Assembly (NCBI GenBank): GCA_028875225.1
Contig: JAPPFB010000003.1
Coordinates: 1-64,000, forward strand
DNA length: 64,000 nt
Source of the DNA: Chloroflexota bacterium
GTDB taxonomy: Bacteria; Chloroflexota; Dehalococcoidia; Bin125
Direction of reading: 5' to 3'
Part shown: positions 56,674 through 64,000 of the stretch, piece after piece
Numbering within the stretch: position 1 is the first letter of the stretch
How the letters are laid out: each line of letters begins with the position of its first letter
Notes under the pieces: generated by a model
What the model was told of the DNA's origin: nothing
What the model saw: only the letters and a program-made list of their open reading frames with translations
Database searches by the model: none
Translations under genes and position numbers: made by a program

Positions 56674-59157
56674 ATGAATGACATTCTTGGCAACCTGAGC
56701 CGGCTGGTCACCGCTCGACCCTGGGTCACTATCGGGGTGTTGCTGCTGATCACCGTGATCCTCGCCGCCGGCGCGGATCGTCGGGTGCCGATCGTGGACG
56801 GCACCGACCTGGCGTTGCTGCCGCAGGATGGTCCGATCGTCGCGGCGATTGGAGAAATCAACGAACACTTCGAGGCCTCCGGCGATGTGCGACTGGTCAC
56901 GCTTGTGTTCAGGGGAGAATCCCTGACACCCGAGGGGCTCGCTCAGATGAGCGCGCTGCTTGGTGGAATCGCCTCCGATCCCGATGTCGCGATGTTGCTG
57001 ACGCCCACGGATGCGATCATCTCGCCGGCTCAACTGATTCAGGCTGCGCTGGGCGTGGAGAACTTCGATGCCGTCTCGCAGGCGGAAATCGATGCCGTCG
57101 GCGCAGCTCCGGAGTTCGCGCCAATCATCGATGCGTTCACGGGAACGGACGTCGACGGTACAGCCGTCGCGATCGCGACCGTTCGATTGCGCAATACCCA
57201 GGACGAGCGCGTCGGCGACGCCGAACGCCGAATCGCTGAGATGGCCACGAGCGATGAGGGACCGCTCCAGGTCAGCAGCGTGTCGCCGATCGTCGTTGAG
57301 GACGAGTACAAACAAGCGACCGAGGACGGCATGGCGCCGCTGATCGGCGTGGCGCTGCTACTGATCGCCGTCCTGATTCTGTTGTTCCTGCGAACGCTGT
57401 CGGACCTCGTGCTCGCGTTGGTGGGGCTGCTGTTGTCGATCATCTGGGTGGTCGGGCTGGAGGGATGGCTCGGCCCGGGCGCGCTCGGCGTGATTGGCCC
57501 ACCGAACGCGCTCACGGCGCTGGTGCCGATCATCATCATCGGCCTCACGGTCGACTATGCCATTCAGGTCGTGTCGAACTACCGGGAGCAGCGGGCCACC
57601 GGAGTGCCGGTGCTCGAAGCAGTGCGCTCGGGAATGCGGCATGTGGTGATACCGCTGCTGCTCGCCGCGGTCACGACGATGGTCAGCCTGTTGGCCAACC
57701 TCTTCTCTCCGGTGGAGATCGTGGGCGACTTCGGCGTGGTCGCCGCCTTTGGGGTCGGCATGAGCCTGTTCGTGATGCTCACGCTGGTTCCGGCGGGCCG
57801 CGCCATCATTGACGGCCGTCGAGAATCCAGGGGCACGTTGCCTCCGCAACGCCTGATCGCGCAGGCGATCCCCGGCGTTGCGCGAGCGGCCGAGGTATTG
57901 GGCGCCAACGTGGCGCTCAGACCCGCTCCATTCCTTCTCGTGGTCCTGGCGGTGACCATCGGTTTCGGCGTGGCGGCGTCTGACCTTGAGTCGGAATTCA
58001 GTATTCGCGATATCCTCCCGCGCGGTGGCACGGTGCTGGAGGACTGGGACACGCTCGACGCGGCGATCGGAGGACCGGCGGAGGTGACCTCCGTGCTGAT
58101 CAAGGCCGAGGCCACGGAGACCAGAACGCTGCTCAATCTGCGCGACCTGGCCGCCGTGTTTGAGGACGACGGCAGCCGCCCGGCGTTTGCGGCAGGCCCG
58201 CTTCAGACCTCCTACGAGCTGATCGTTCGCGACTGGGTTATGGACAGCGGAGATCCTGCCGACAACTACGACCCGGAACTGGCGGCGATGTTCCGCGAAG
58301 CATCGGCCGGACTGGAGCTGGATCCGGCGTTGATGCAAGAGATTCTCAACCGGCTCGAAACCCTGGAACCGGCGCTCTCGCATGCCCTGGTCAACAATCC
58401 CGATGGACTCGATACGATCCTGGTGCAGTTCCCCACGATGTCGGGTGATTCGGTCGGCGCGCGGCAGGTGCAACCGGAACTGGAAGCGCTCTGGGTCGGT
58501 ACGGACGAAGCGATCACTGCGACTTCCGAAGGAATTATCGGAGTAACGATCACCGACTCCATCACTGATCGCCAGACGGAGGCGATCAGCATCACGATTG
58601 CGGCGGCGCTAGGCATTCTGGCGATCTTCTTCTGGGCGACTCATCGCCAGCCTGTGCTGGCAGTGATCGCCGTGGTGCCGATCATCTTCGTCCTGATCTG
58701 GGTCCTGGGAACGATGGCGCTGCTCGGCATTCCCTACTCGCTGGTCACGTCGATCATCACGGCTCTGTCGATCGGCATTGGCGTCGACTACACCATCCAT
58801 CTGATCCATCGTTATCGGGAAGAATTCACGCGCTTACGCGATCCGGAGCAGGCGGCGATTCGCACCCTGGCCACGACCGGCTCGGCGCTGCTTGGATCGG
58901 CGTTGACGACGGCGCTCGGTCTTGGAGTGCTAATCGCCTCGCCGCTGCTGGCGTCGCAGCAGTTCGGGATCACCGCCGCGATTACGATCGCCTACTCGTT
59001 GATCGTCTCAATTCTCGTCGTGCCGCCAACGATGACCGTCTGGGGCGCATTCCAGAACATGCGGCTGCGATCAGCGATGCAGCGAATGTGGGATGACCTG
59101 GACGAGGCGATCGACGAAACGCAGGAGCGACACGAACGGGAATCGAACCCGTCTTGA
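56674..59157 (+). CDS. MMPL/RND-family transporter
   Basis: An 827-residue protein with two repeats of one plus five membrane helices. TM1 lies at ~15-34 (PWVTIGVLLLITVIL), a soluble domain at ~50-215, TM2-6 at ~220-385 containing VDYAIQVVSNYREQ (the proton-relay-like GLTVDY segment), a second TM at ~425, a second soluble domain at ~455-640, and TMs at ~645-790 with GIGVDYTIHLIHRYREE. This is the MMPL/hopanoid-transporter HpnN-like architecture. The ATG at 56674 starts the conserved N-terminus. The C-terminal tail RHERESNPS is encoded antisense to a tRNA T-arm-like sequence. Likely exports or moves a lipid. Confidence 0.9.
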   Translation: MNDILGNLSRLVTARPWVTIGVLLLITVILAAGADRRVPIVDGTDLALLPQDGPIVAAIGEINEHFEASGDVRLVTLVFRGESLTPEGLAQMSALLGGIASDPDVAMLLTPTDAIISPAQLIQAALGVENFDAVSQAEIDAVGAAPEFAPIIDAFTGTDVDGTAVAIATVRLRNTQDERVGDAERRIAEMATSDEGPLQVSSVSPIVVEDEYKQATEDGMAPLIGVALLLIAVLILLFLRTLSDLVLALVGLLLSIIWVVGLEGWLGPGALGVIGPPNALTALVPIIIIGLTVDYAIQVVSNYREQRATGVPVLEAVRSGMRHVVIPLLLAAVTTMVSLLANLFSPVEIVGDFGVVAAFGVGMSLFVMLTLVPAGRAIIDGRRESRGTLPPQRLIAQAIPGVARAAEVLGANVALRPAPFLLVVLAVTIGFGVAASDLESEFSIRDILPRGGTVLEDWDTLDAAIGGPAEVTSVLIKAEATETRTLLNLRDLAAVFEDDGSRPAFAAGPLQTSYELIVRDWVMDSGDPADNYDPELAAMFREASAGLELDPALMQEILNRLETLEPALSHALVNNPDGLDTILVQFPTMSGDSVGARQVQPELEALWVGTDEAITATSEGIIGVTITDSITDRQTEAISITIAAALGILAIFFWATHRQPVLAVIAVVPIIFVLIWVLGTMALLGIPYSLVTSIITALSIGIGVDYTIHLIHRYREEFTRLRDPEQAAIRTLATTGSALLGSALTTALGLGVLIASPLLASQQFGITAAITIAYSLIVSILVVPPTMTVWGAFQNMRLRSAMQRMWDDLDEAIDETQERHERESNPS
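59136..59152 (-). other. tRNA T-arm-like sequence at the MMPL gene end
   Basis: The minus strand reads ACGGG-TTCGATT-CCCGT, a perfect T-stem with the canonical TTCRANY loop. I could not find a matching acceptor 5' strand or D/anticodon arms upstream, so it is not called a tRNA. It may be a tRNA 3' remnant left by integration or decay. The overlapping coding sequence explains the RESNPS tail seen on proteins that run into tRNA genes. Confidence 0.35.
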
Positions 59158-59178
59158 TCCCCCCTGAGACTCGGACGA

Positions 59179-61257
59179 CTAGTGCAGGACGGGGCAGCCC
59201 ATGGCTGCTGCCGAACCGGTCGGCGCATCGCCGGTCGGGATTTCGTGACGTTGACGGGCGATGTGGAACTTCACCTTGTTGCTGATCGTCAGGGACGGGA
59301 AGGGGCTGATCCGCAACTTGGCATCGGTCGGCCGGACTTCCATGTCGTAGTAGTACGCGACCATCAGCAGGTTGACCGCCATCTGCAGTTCCACCCAACG
59401 ATTGCCGAGGCAGGTGTGGGTACCGAGTCCGAATGGCGCATAACCGAGGGTGCGATTCTCCTCCCGACCCGGCAGGTATCGATCGATATCGAACGTGTGT
59501 GGGTCGGGGAAGACGTCGCTCATGTAATGCGCGGCGGTCTGTACGATCAGCACCCGAGCGCTCAACGGCAGCTCGTAGTTGCCGACGACACAGCTGTTCA
59601 TCACGTTGCGCAGCGAGCCGGGAACCACCGGGTACATTCGCAGGCATTCCATGACGAAGCGGCGGGTGACGTCGATTTCGGGACCCTGGAACACTTCGGC
59701 ATCAGGATCGCCGTCGGCGAAGATTGCGTCAGCCTCGGCCTGGATTCTCTGGTAGAGGTCCGGCTGTGAGGCCATCGCGTAGAGCGCAAACCCGAGCGTG
59801 TCGCCCAGGTACATGCTGGCCAGGAGCGGGGCGGAGAGCGCGAACTTGAGACTCGACTCGGGCAGCAGCTGTGGATCGTTCGCATGCAGGCTGAGCAAGT
59901 CGTCGACGATATCGCGTGGCGTATCCACCCGCTGAGCCGGGGTATGGGCGCGCTGCACCCGTTCAAGCATTGCCTCGATGCTCTTGGCGCGTTGCCGGAT
60001 GGCCGGTGTTCGCAGCAAGAACTTGGGCATCAGCTTGGCAACACGAGTGTTGAGCGCTCGTTCTTTGTAGGCGATCAAGTCCTCGATGATGTCCTGCGAA
60101 TCGACGCTGGCGAGGACGGGCGAGATCTGCGCGTTGGTCAGCAGCCGCGACATCGTCTTCGCGGGCATCGCGTCTCCGACGTTCCATTCGGCAATGTGCG
60201 ACCGCATCAGGCGATAGAGGTCCTCTAGCTGGCTCTCAAGTCGAGCCCGAGACAAGCCGGGCTGCATCGCCTTGCGCATGCGGAAATGATCGGAGCTGTC
60301 CAACGACGGGAGGATCCCGTGGGCGCCGTATTCCTCCTCAAGGTCATTGAGATACTTGGTTGAGGTCAGGAAACGCCTGCTCTCCCGCTGAGCCCAGCGA
60401 TTGGCCTCCAGGCCGGCCAGGAGGATCGTCGGCTCCTGGAACGGTGGGGCCAACTGGAAGACCGGACCGTACTCTTCGGCGAGGCTCGCGAACAGTGCGG
60501 GGATGTTGCCGGTTCGGGCATGCGGATTGAACAACAGGCGTAACAGGCTGACCTTCGGGATCGACCTCGTCAGTGCCGACTGTCGGACCAGCGGGCTGGT
60601 CAGATTCAGGGAAACGGCGTCGGAGATTGACCGGCCCAGCAGGTCGAGATGGGCGACGAACTCGACTCGTTCCTCATCCTTGGGTTCGAGCTGGAAAATG
60701 AAACGCAGCACATCACAGGTGTTAAGCAGCGAGATCAGGATTGCGTCCCGCGGGTCGGGAATCTCATCTTCGAAGATGACCCGCGCGATGCGCGACCTGA
60801 CGAATCCAGCAGCCGAGATCATCCCAGTCTCGCCGACCTGATCGGCTTGCCAGGCTGAGTGCGTCAGCGTCCAGAACTCGCCCTCGTGGTGTTGCAGGAT
60901 GTCCATCTCCGCGAGGCGATCGAGGGCAACGTCGATGAAGGTGTCGGCCCGAGGCGCGAGGATCTCGACCCAGTACTGGGCGTCGTGCTGCTCCGACTCG
61001 GCCACGATCGCCTCCAGGATCGGGTCCAATGCGGCGTGACCCGTCGGCGTCGAGTCGAGCAGTTGCAGGGAATCCATGTCGGTATCGATGCGGCCGATCA
61101 GTGACAGCTCTGCCAGCCCCGCGCCGACCATGGCGCAGTTCAGGTTCCAGCCGCGCACCTGGCGAAAATAGCCGCTCTCTTCATTGAGCAGCATCAGGAC
61201 CAGTTCCTGGGGCAAGGTCAGTTGCTGCGCCGGCGCGTCAGCAGTCCTCAGCGTCAT
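59179..61257 (-). CDS. GPP34-like domain fused to cytochrome P450
   Basis: A 692-residue protein. Residues ~12-225 look like a GPP34 (GOLPH3/Vps74-type, phosphoinositide-binding) domain: LTLPQELVLMLLNEESG, MVGAGLAELSLIGRI, PTGHAALDPILEAI and RLAEMDILQH. Residues ~235-692 are a cytochrome P450 with ECLR (Glu536-x2-Arg539) and the heme-thiolate motif FGLGTHTCLG (Cys616). The I-helix reads ASMYLGDTLG, without the usual Ala-Gly-x-x-Thr spacing being clear. The GPP34 part may dock the P450 to a membrane lipid surface. Start ATG at 61257. It is divergent from the Rieske gene and convergent with the MMPL gene. Confidence 0.88.
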   Translation of the reverse strand: MTLRTADAPAQQLTLPQELVLMLLNEESGYFRQVRGWNLNCAMVGAGLAELSLIGRIDTDMDSLQLLDSTPTGHAALDPILEAIVAESEQHDAQYWVEILAPRADTFIDVALDRLAEMDILQHHEGEFWTLTHSAWQADQVGETGMISAAGFVRSRIARVIFEDEIPDPRDAILISLLNTCDVLRFIFQLEPKDEERVEFVAHLDLLGRSISDAVSLNLTSPLVRQSALTRSIPKVSLLRLLFNPHARTGNIPALFASLAEEYGPVFQLAPPFQEPTILLAGLEANRWAQRESRRFLTSTKYLNDLEEEYGAHGILPSLDSSDHFRMRKAMQPGLSRARLESQLEDLYRLMRSHIAEWNVGDAMPAKTMSRLLTNAQISPVLASVDSQDIIEDLIAYKERALNTRVAKLMPKFLLRTPAIRQRAKSIEAMLERVQRAHTPAQRVDTPRDIVDDLLSLHANDPQLLPESSLKFALSAPLLASMYLGDTLGFALYAMASQPDLYQRIQAEADAIFADGDPDAEVFQGPEIDVTRRFVMECLRMYPVVPGSLRNVMNSCVVGNYELPLSARVLIVQTAAHYMSDVFPDPHTFDIDRYLPGREENRTLGYAPFGLGTHTCLGNRWVELQMAVNLLMVAYYYDMEVRPTDAKLRISPFPSLTISNKVKFHIARQRHEIPTGDAPTGSAAAMGCPVLH

Positions 61258-61492
61258 CGTTCACGCCCCTTACATACCCTGGCGCACGCCCTCGATATGT
61301 CTCGACGTGCTCCTACCCAGATCGTCGTCACTATATGACAACTGCAGCCAGGCGTTCTGAAACACGCCCTTTGAGCACGTACATAATCCCGATCATGCCA
61401 CACTGAATGGGCCACCCGTTAACGTTTCTTACAGGGAACCTGCCCGGCAGGGACGTGATTCGTTCAGGGCGGCGAGACGAGGAAGACCGACG
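61258..61492. promoter_or_regulatory. Divergent promoter region, P450 and Rieske genes
   Basis: This 235-bp gap contains AT-richer patches at about 61330-61340 (CACTATATGACAAC) and 61380-61392 (GTACATAATCCC) that are the likeliest promoter sites for the two divergent genes. I see no hairpin repeat or gene in it. Confidence 0.35.
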
Positions 61493-62572
61493 ATGGCTGC
61501 CCCGCAACAGTATGCAGTCGATTCGGATCCGCCCTCCCCGTTTCCCGAGGGCTGGTACTTCCTGGCCACCAGCCGGCAGGTGCGCAAGGCCGAACTCCTG
61601 CAGCTGACCTGGATGGGCGAGGACATCGTTGTCTGGTACGACGATGATGGGCGAGTGTGCGTCGCGGAAGCGTACTGTCCGCATCTGGGCTCATACCTGG
61701 GGCCGGACGCCGGCGGCCGGTTGTGCGATGGCCGGCTGGTCTGTCCCTTCCACGGATTCGAGTTCGATGCGTCCGGGCAGTGCGTGGCGACCCCGTTCGC
61801 CCCGCCGCCTCGATCGGCGCGGCTCAGGACATTCGAAACGCAAGAGATCTGCGGCATGATCTTCGCCTGGTGGGGCCTGGGCGGACGGGAGCCGCAATGG
61901 CGCCTCCCTGCAGAGGAGCCGGATCAGGCCGGCTGGAGCAACATCGAGATCAGAACCCTGCGATTTCCCGGCCACCCGCAGGAGACCTCGGAGAACTCCG
62001 TTGACCTGGCCCACCTGCAGTACGTCCATGGATACGACGACGTCAACGGCGATTACCCCATCGTGGTCGACGGTCCGTACATGGAAAGCCGCTTCGACTT
62101 CAAGAGCCGGCGCAAGATCGCCAGGATCCTGAACGTCGAGGTCGACGTCAGCGCCCGCGCCCAGATCTACGGACTGGGCTATTCCTGCGTTGAGGTGCGA
62201 GAGCACGGCGTCGGGATGGATGTCCGCCTCTGGATTCTCGCGACTCCGATCGACGGCGAGTTGATCGACCTCTCCATCGTCAACCAGGTCAAGGAAATCC
62301 GCAGCCCAAACAACAGCGGCCGCGCGCTCCGATTGCTCCCAACCAGGTGGCGGGCGCCGCTGGCCAATCGATTCGTGATCAACATGCAACGCACCGACGT
62401 CCTCCAGGATGTCGTGATCTGGAGCCGAAAGCGGCACCGCCGTCGCCCCCGGCTGTGCCGCTCCGACGGCGAAATCATGTCGTTCCGCGCCTACTGCAGC
62501 CAGTTCTATTCCCAGCAGGAAGAGGTCCTCCAACTGCCCCGGGAGCCGGTCAGATCCGCCGAGCTGGCATGA
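61493..62572 (+). CDS. Rieske non-heme iron oxygenase (KshA/VanA-like)
   Basis: A 359-residue oxygenase. The Rieske [2Fe-2S] ligands are Cys62-x-His64 (CPHLG) and Cys84-x2-His87 (CPFHG). The mononuclear iron site is in ENSVDLAHLQYVHG with His174 and His179, and bridging Asp171. The opening PFPEGWYFLATS is typical of the 3-ketosteroid 9-alpha-hydroxylase/related group. It needs a reductase, not encoded here. The ATG at 61493 follows GGAAGACCGACG. It overlaps the next gene by 4 nt. Confidence 0.93.
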   Translation: MAAPQQYAVDSDPPSPFPEGWYFLATSRQVRKAELLQLTWMGEDIVVWYDDDGRVCVAEAYCPHLGSYLGPDAGGRLCDGRLVCPFHGFEFDASGQCVATPFAPPPRSARLRTFETQEICGMIFAWWGLGGREPQWRLPAEEPDQAGWSNIEIRTLRFPGHPQETSENSVDLAHLQYVHGYDDVNGDYPIVVDGPYMESRFDFKSRRKIARILNVEVDVSARAQIYGLGYSCVEVREHGVGMDVRLWILATPIDGELIDLSIVNQVKEIRSPNNSGRALRLLPTRWRAPLANRFVINMQRTDVLQDVVIWSRKRHRRRPRLCRSDGEIMSFRAYCSQFYSQQEEVLQLPREPVRSAELA

Positions 62573-63939
62573 CTACGAGCTCGCCTCGGCGCGTGGCCGT
62601 GATCGGTGGCGGGATCTCGGGCCTCGGCGCCGCCTGGGCGCTCAACCGCGAACCGGACCGCTTCGACGTGCGGCTCTTCGAAGCCAACGATCAGCTGGGC
62701 GGCAACGCCGTCACCGCCGACATGCCGCAGGCGGACGGCAGCTCGATCCCCTTCGATATCTCCGTGACGGCCTGCATTCCTTCGGTCTACCACCACATCG
62801 TCCTGTTGATGCAACAGTTCGGGATCGAGTTGCTCGAGACGCGGTTCAGCTACAGCGTCAAGTACCGCGGACAGGTGTACGCCCACGACTTCGACTCCGA
62901 TATCCGCGCGGAACTGGGCGAAGAGATCGCGCGCTTCCAGCGCCTGCTCAAGCTGTTGCACCGCTTCGGCTGGTTGACCCGGTCCCGATCCAAGCTGCTC
63001 AACGCGCTCAACCCGTTCAACTACATCAGCATGGGTTCCGTGCTCAACGCCGGCGGATTCTCAGGCGATTTCCGCTACAAGGTGCTCAAGCCCATGTTCG
63101 TCAACTTCCTGATGGCGACCAACGTCTTCGACATGCCCGCCGCGCTGTTCTCTAGATACCTCGAGTTCTTCGACATCGAGTCGGCCACTCCCATGCAGAC
63201 CTGGGATCAGGGCACCCGCCGAATCTACGAGTGCCTCTCCGCCGACTTTCGGGAGCAAATCTATCTCGGACGACCAGTACGAAAGGTGTACCGGCGAGCC
63301 TCTGAGGTCGTCGTCGAGGACGAAGCCGGTGTCCAGGAGTCATTTGACGAGGTGATCTTCGCCTGCAACGCCAATCAGACCCTGATGATGCTCGACCGGC
63401 CCAATCTGCTTGAACGCTACGTCCTCTCCTCAATCCGATACGAGAGTGAACTGCACAACCACGCGATCGTCCACTCCGACGAGTCCGTTCTGCCCGATAG
63501 CGACGTGCAGGCGCTGACCACGCGAAGCAATCACATCGAGCAATACGGCGCGAGACCCGACAACTACGAGATCACCTACATCATGCACAACCAGCAACCC
63601 TGGGCCAACATCTCCGACAGGCCCTGCCTCGTGACCTACAACCCGATCACGCCGATCGACCAGGACAAGATCATCGCACGGCGATGGTTCCAGCACGTGG
63701 TGCACGACGTCAAACACGTGGTACTGCTGGTCAACCTGTTCCGCTTCATCCAGGGCAACCGGCGAACCTGGCATTGCGGCGCCCACACGCTGATCAACAG
63801 CCAGGAGACCTGTTTCGTCACCGGCCTCGCAGCCGCCCGCCAGCTCGGAGCCGAATACCCCTTCGACGACCCTGAGGCGCGACGCTGGTTCAATCACTAC
63901 GGCAGCCTGATGTACGGATCGGGCTTCAAATCGGCGTAG
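62569..63939 (+). CDS. FAD-dependent oxidoreductase (amine oxidase-like)
   Basis: A 456-residue flavoprotein from the ATG at 62569, overlapping the Rieske stop (ATGA). The N-terminal dinucleotide fold is VAVIGGGISGLGAAWAL near 9, followed by LFEANDQLGGNAVTA. The later part has SSIRYESELHNHAIVHSDES and ends with CFVTGLAAARQLGAEYPF, the FAD-contacting segment. It resembles the NAD(P)-binding/amine-oxidase proteins often found in lipid-modification clusters. It is coupled to the Rieske oxygenase and probably acts on the same pathway. The remaining 63940-64000 holds no gene. Confidence 0.88.
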   Translation: MTTSSPRRVAVIGGGISGLGAAWALNREPDRFDVRLFEANDQLGGNAVTADMPQADGSSIPFDISVTACIPSVYHHIVLLMQQFGIELLETRFSYSVKYRGQVYAHDFDSDIRAELGEEIARFQRLLKLLHRFGWLTRSRSKLLNALNPFNYISMGSVLNAGGFSGDFRYKVLKPMFVNFLMATNVFDMPAALFSRYLEFFDIESATPMQTWDQGTRRIYECLSADFREQIYLGRPVRKVYRRASEVVVEDEAGVQESFDEVIFACNANQTLMMLDRPNLLERYVLSSIRYESELHNHAIVHSDESVLPDSDVQALTTRSNHIEQYGARPDNYEITYIMHNQQPWANISDRPCLVTYNPITPIDQDKIIARRWFQHVVHDVKHVVLLVNLFRFIQGNRRTWHCGAHTLINSQETCFVTGLAAARQLGAEYPFDDPEARRWFNHYGSLMYGSGFKSA

Positions 63940-64000
63940 CGTCATTAGCGTCAACAGCCGAACGCAGTCACGATTCCCGTTCGTTCAGCGAATCAGCGTG

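Noticed and set aside
59120-59230. Complete tRNA gene on the minus strand near the MMPL end
   Set aside because: Only the T-arm is convincing. No acceptor 5' strand, D-arm or anticodon arm of fitting spacing could be built.

Overview
The window is GC-rich, gene-dense bacterial chromosome. Gene content (MutS plus MutS2, SelA, many CaiB/BaiF, acyl-CoA dehydrogenase, enolase-superfamily, SDR, flavin monooxygenase, Rieske and P450 genes, and a complete branched-chain amino-acid type ABC cassette) resembles the catabolic Chloroflexota of the Dehalococcoidia/SAR202 kind. This placement is an inference from gene content, because no rRNA or other phylogenetic marker lies in the window.

Layout. 1-8.5 kb: mutS-mutL (mutL runs off the left edge), a NuoE/NuoF diaphorase pair and an SMP-30 lactonase. 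8.7-14.6 kb: SDR, dienelactone hydrolase, small hypotheticals, a lipoprotein solute-binding protein, a HAD protein and an NrtS-like protein. 14.5-16.1 kb: a lower-GC insert with a DNA methyltransferase-HNH fusion and a tiny basic protein. 16.1-24.3 kb: acyl-CoA dehydrogenase, a double CaiB/BaiF CoA-transferase, an orphan restriction-sensor-like domain, a ThDP enzyme and an amidase. 24.3-38.5 kb: housekeeping genes (rph, DUF1015, serA, a class V aminotransferase, selA with a coupled LigB-type protein, mutS2, rarA). 38.5-40.7 kb: a three-gene minus-strand operon in which two genes are each interrupted by one in-frame TGA at the redox position of its family. 40.8-46.8 kb: SDR, thiolase plus Zn-ribbon/OB partner, metallo-beta-lactamase fold and enolase-superfamily genes. 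47-52.2 kb: a liv-type ABC transporter. 52.2-64 kb: a HAD gene broken by an amber codon, an ASCH protein, an alpha/beta-hydrolase lacking its nucleophile, a Baeyer-Villiger-type monooxygenase, an MMPL/RND exporter, a GPP34-P450 fusion, a Rieske oxygenase and an FAD oxidoreductase. The last group looks like a lipid, sterol or terpenoid oxidation cluster.

Main discovery. The genes at 40153-40638 (carboxymuconolactone decarboxylase/AhpD-like, C-x2-U) and 39601-40131 (UGSC-type, U-G-G-C) are read here as selenoproteins. Each TGA replaces the expected redox Cys, the frame and family similarity continue past it, and each is followed by a hairpin. The first hairpin is a perfect 8-bp stem with a GGC loop placed as in bacterial SECIS elements. 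selA lies about 8 kb away on the other strand. An ordinary gene caller would split both genes into fragments.

The chromosome is also peppered with several families of GC-rich palindromic repeats. They occur mostly between genes, but copies also lie inside coding regions, where they encode linkers and tails.
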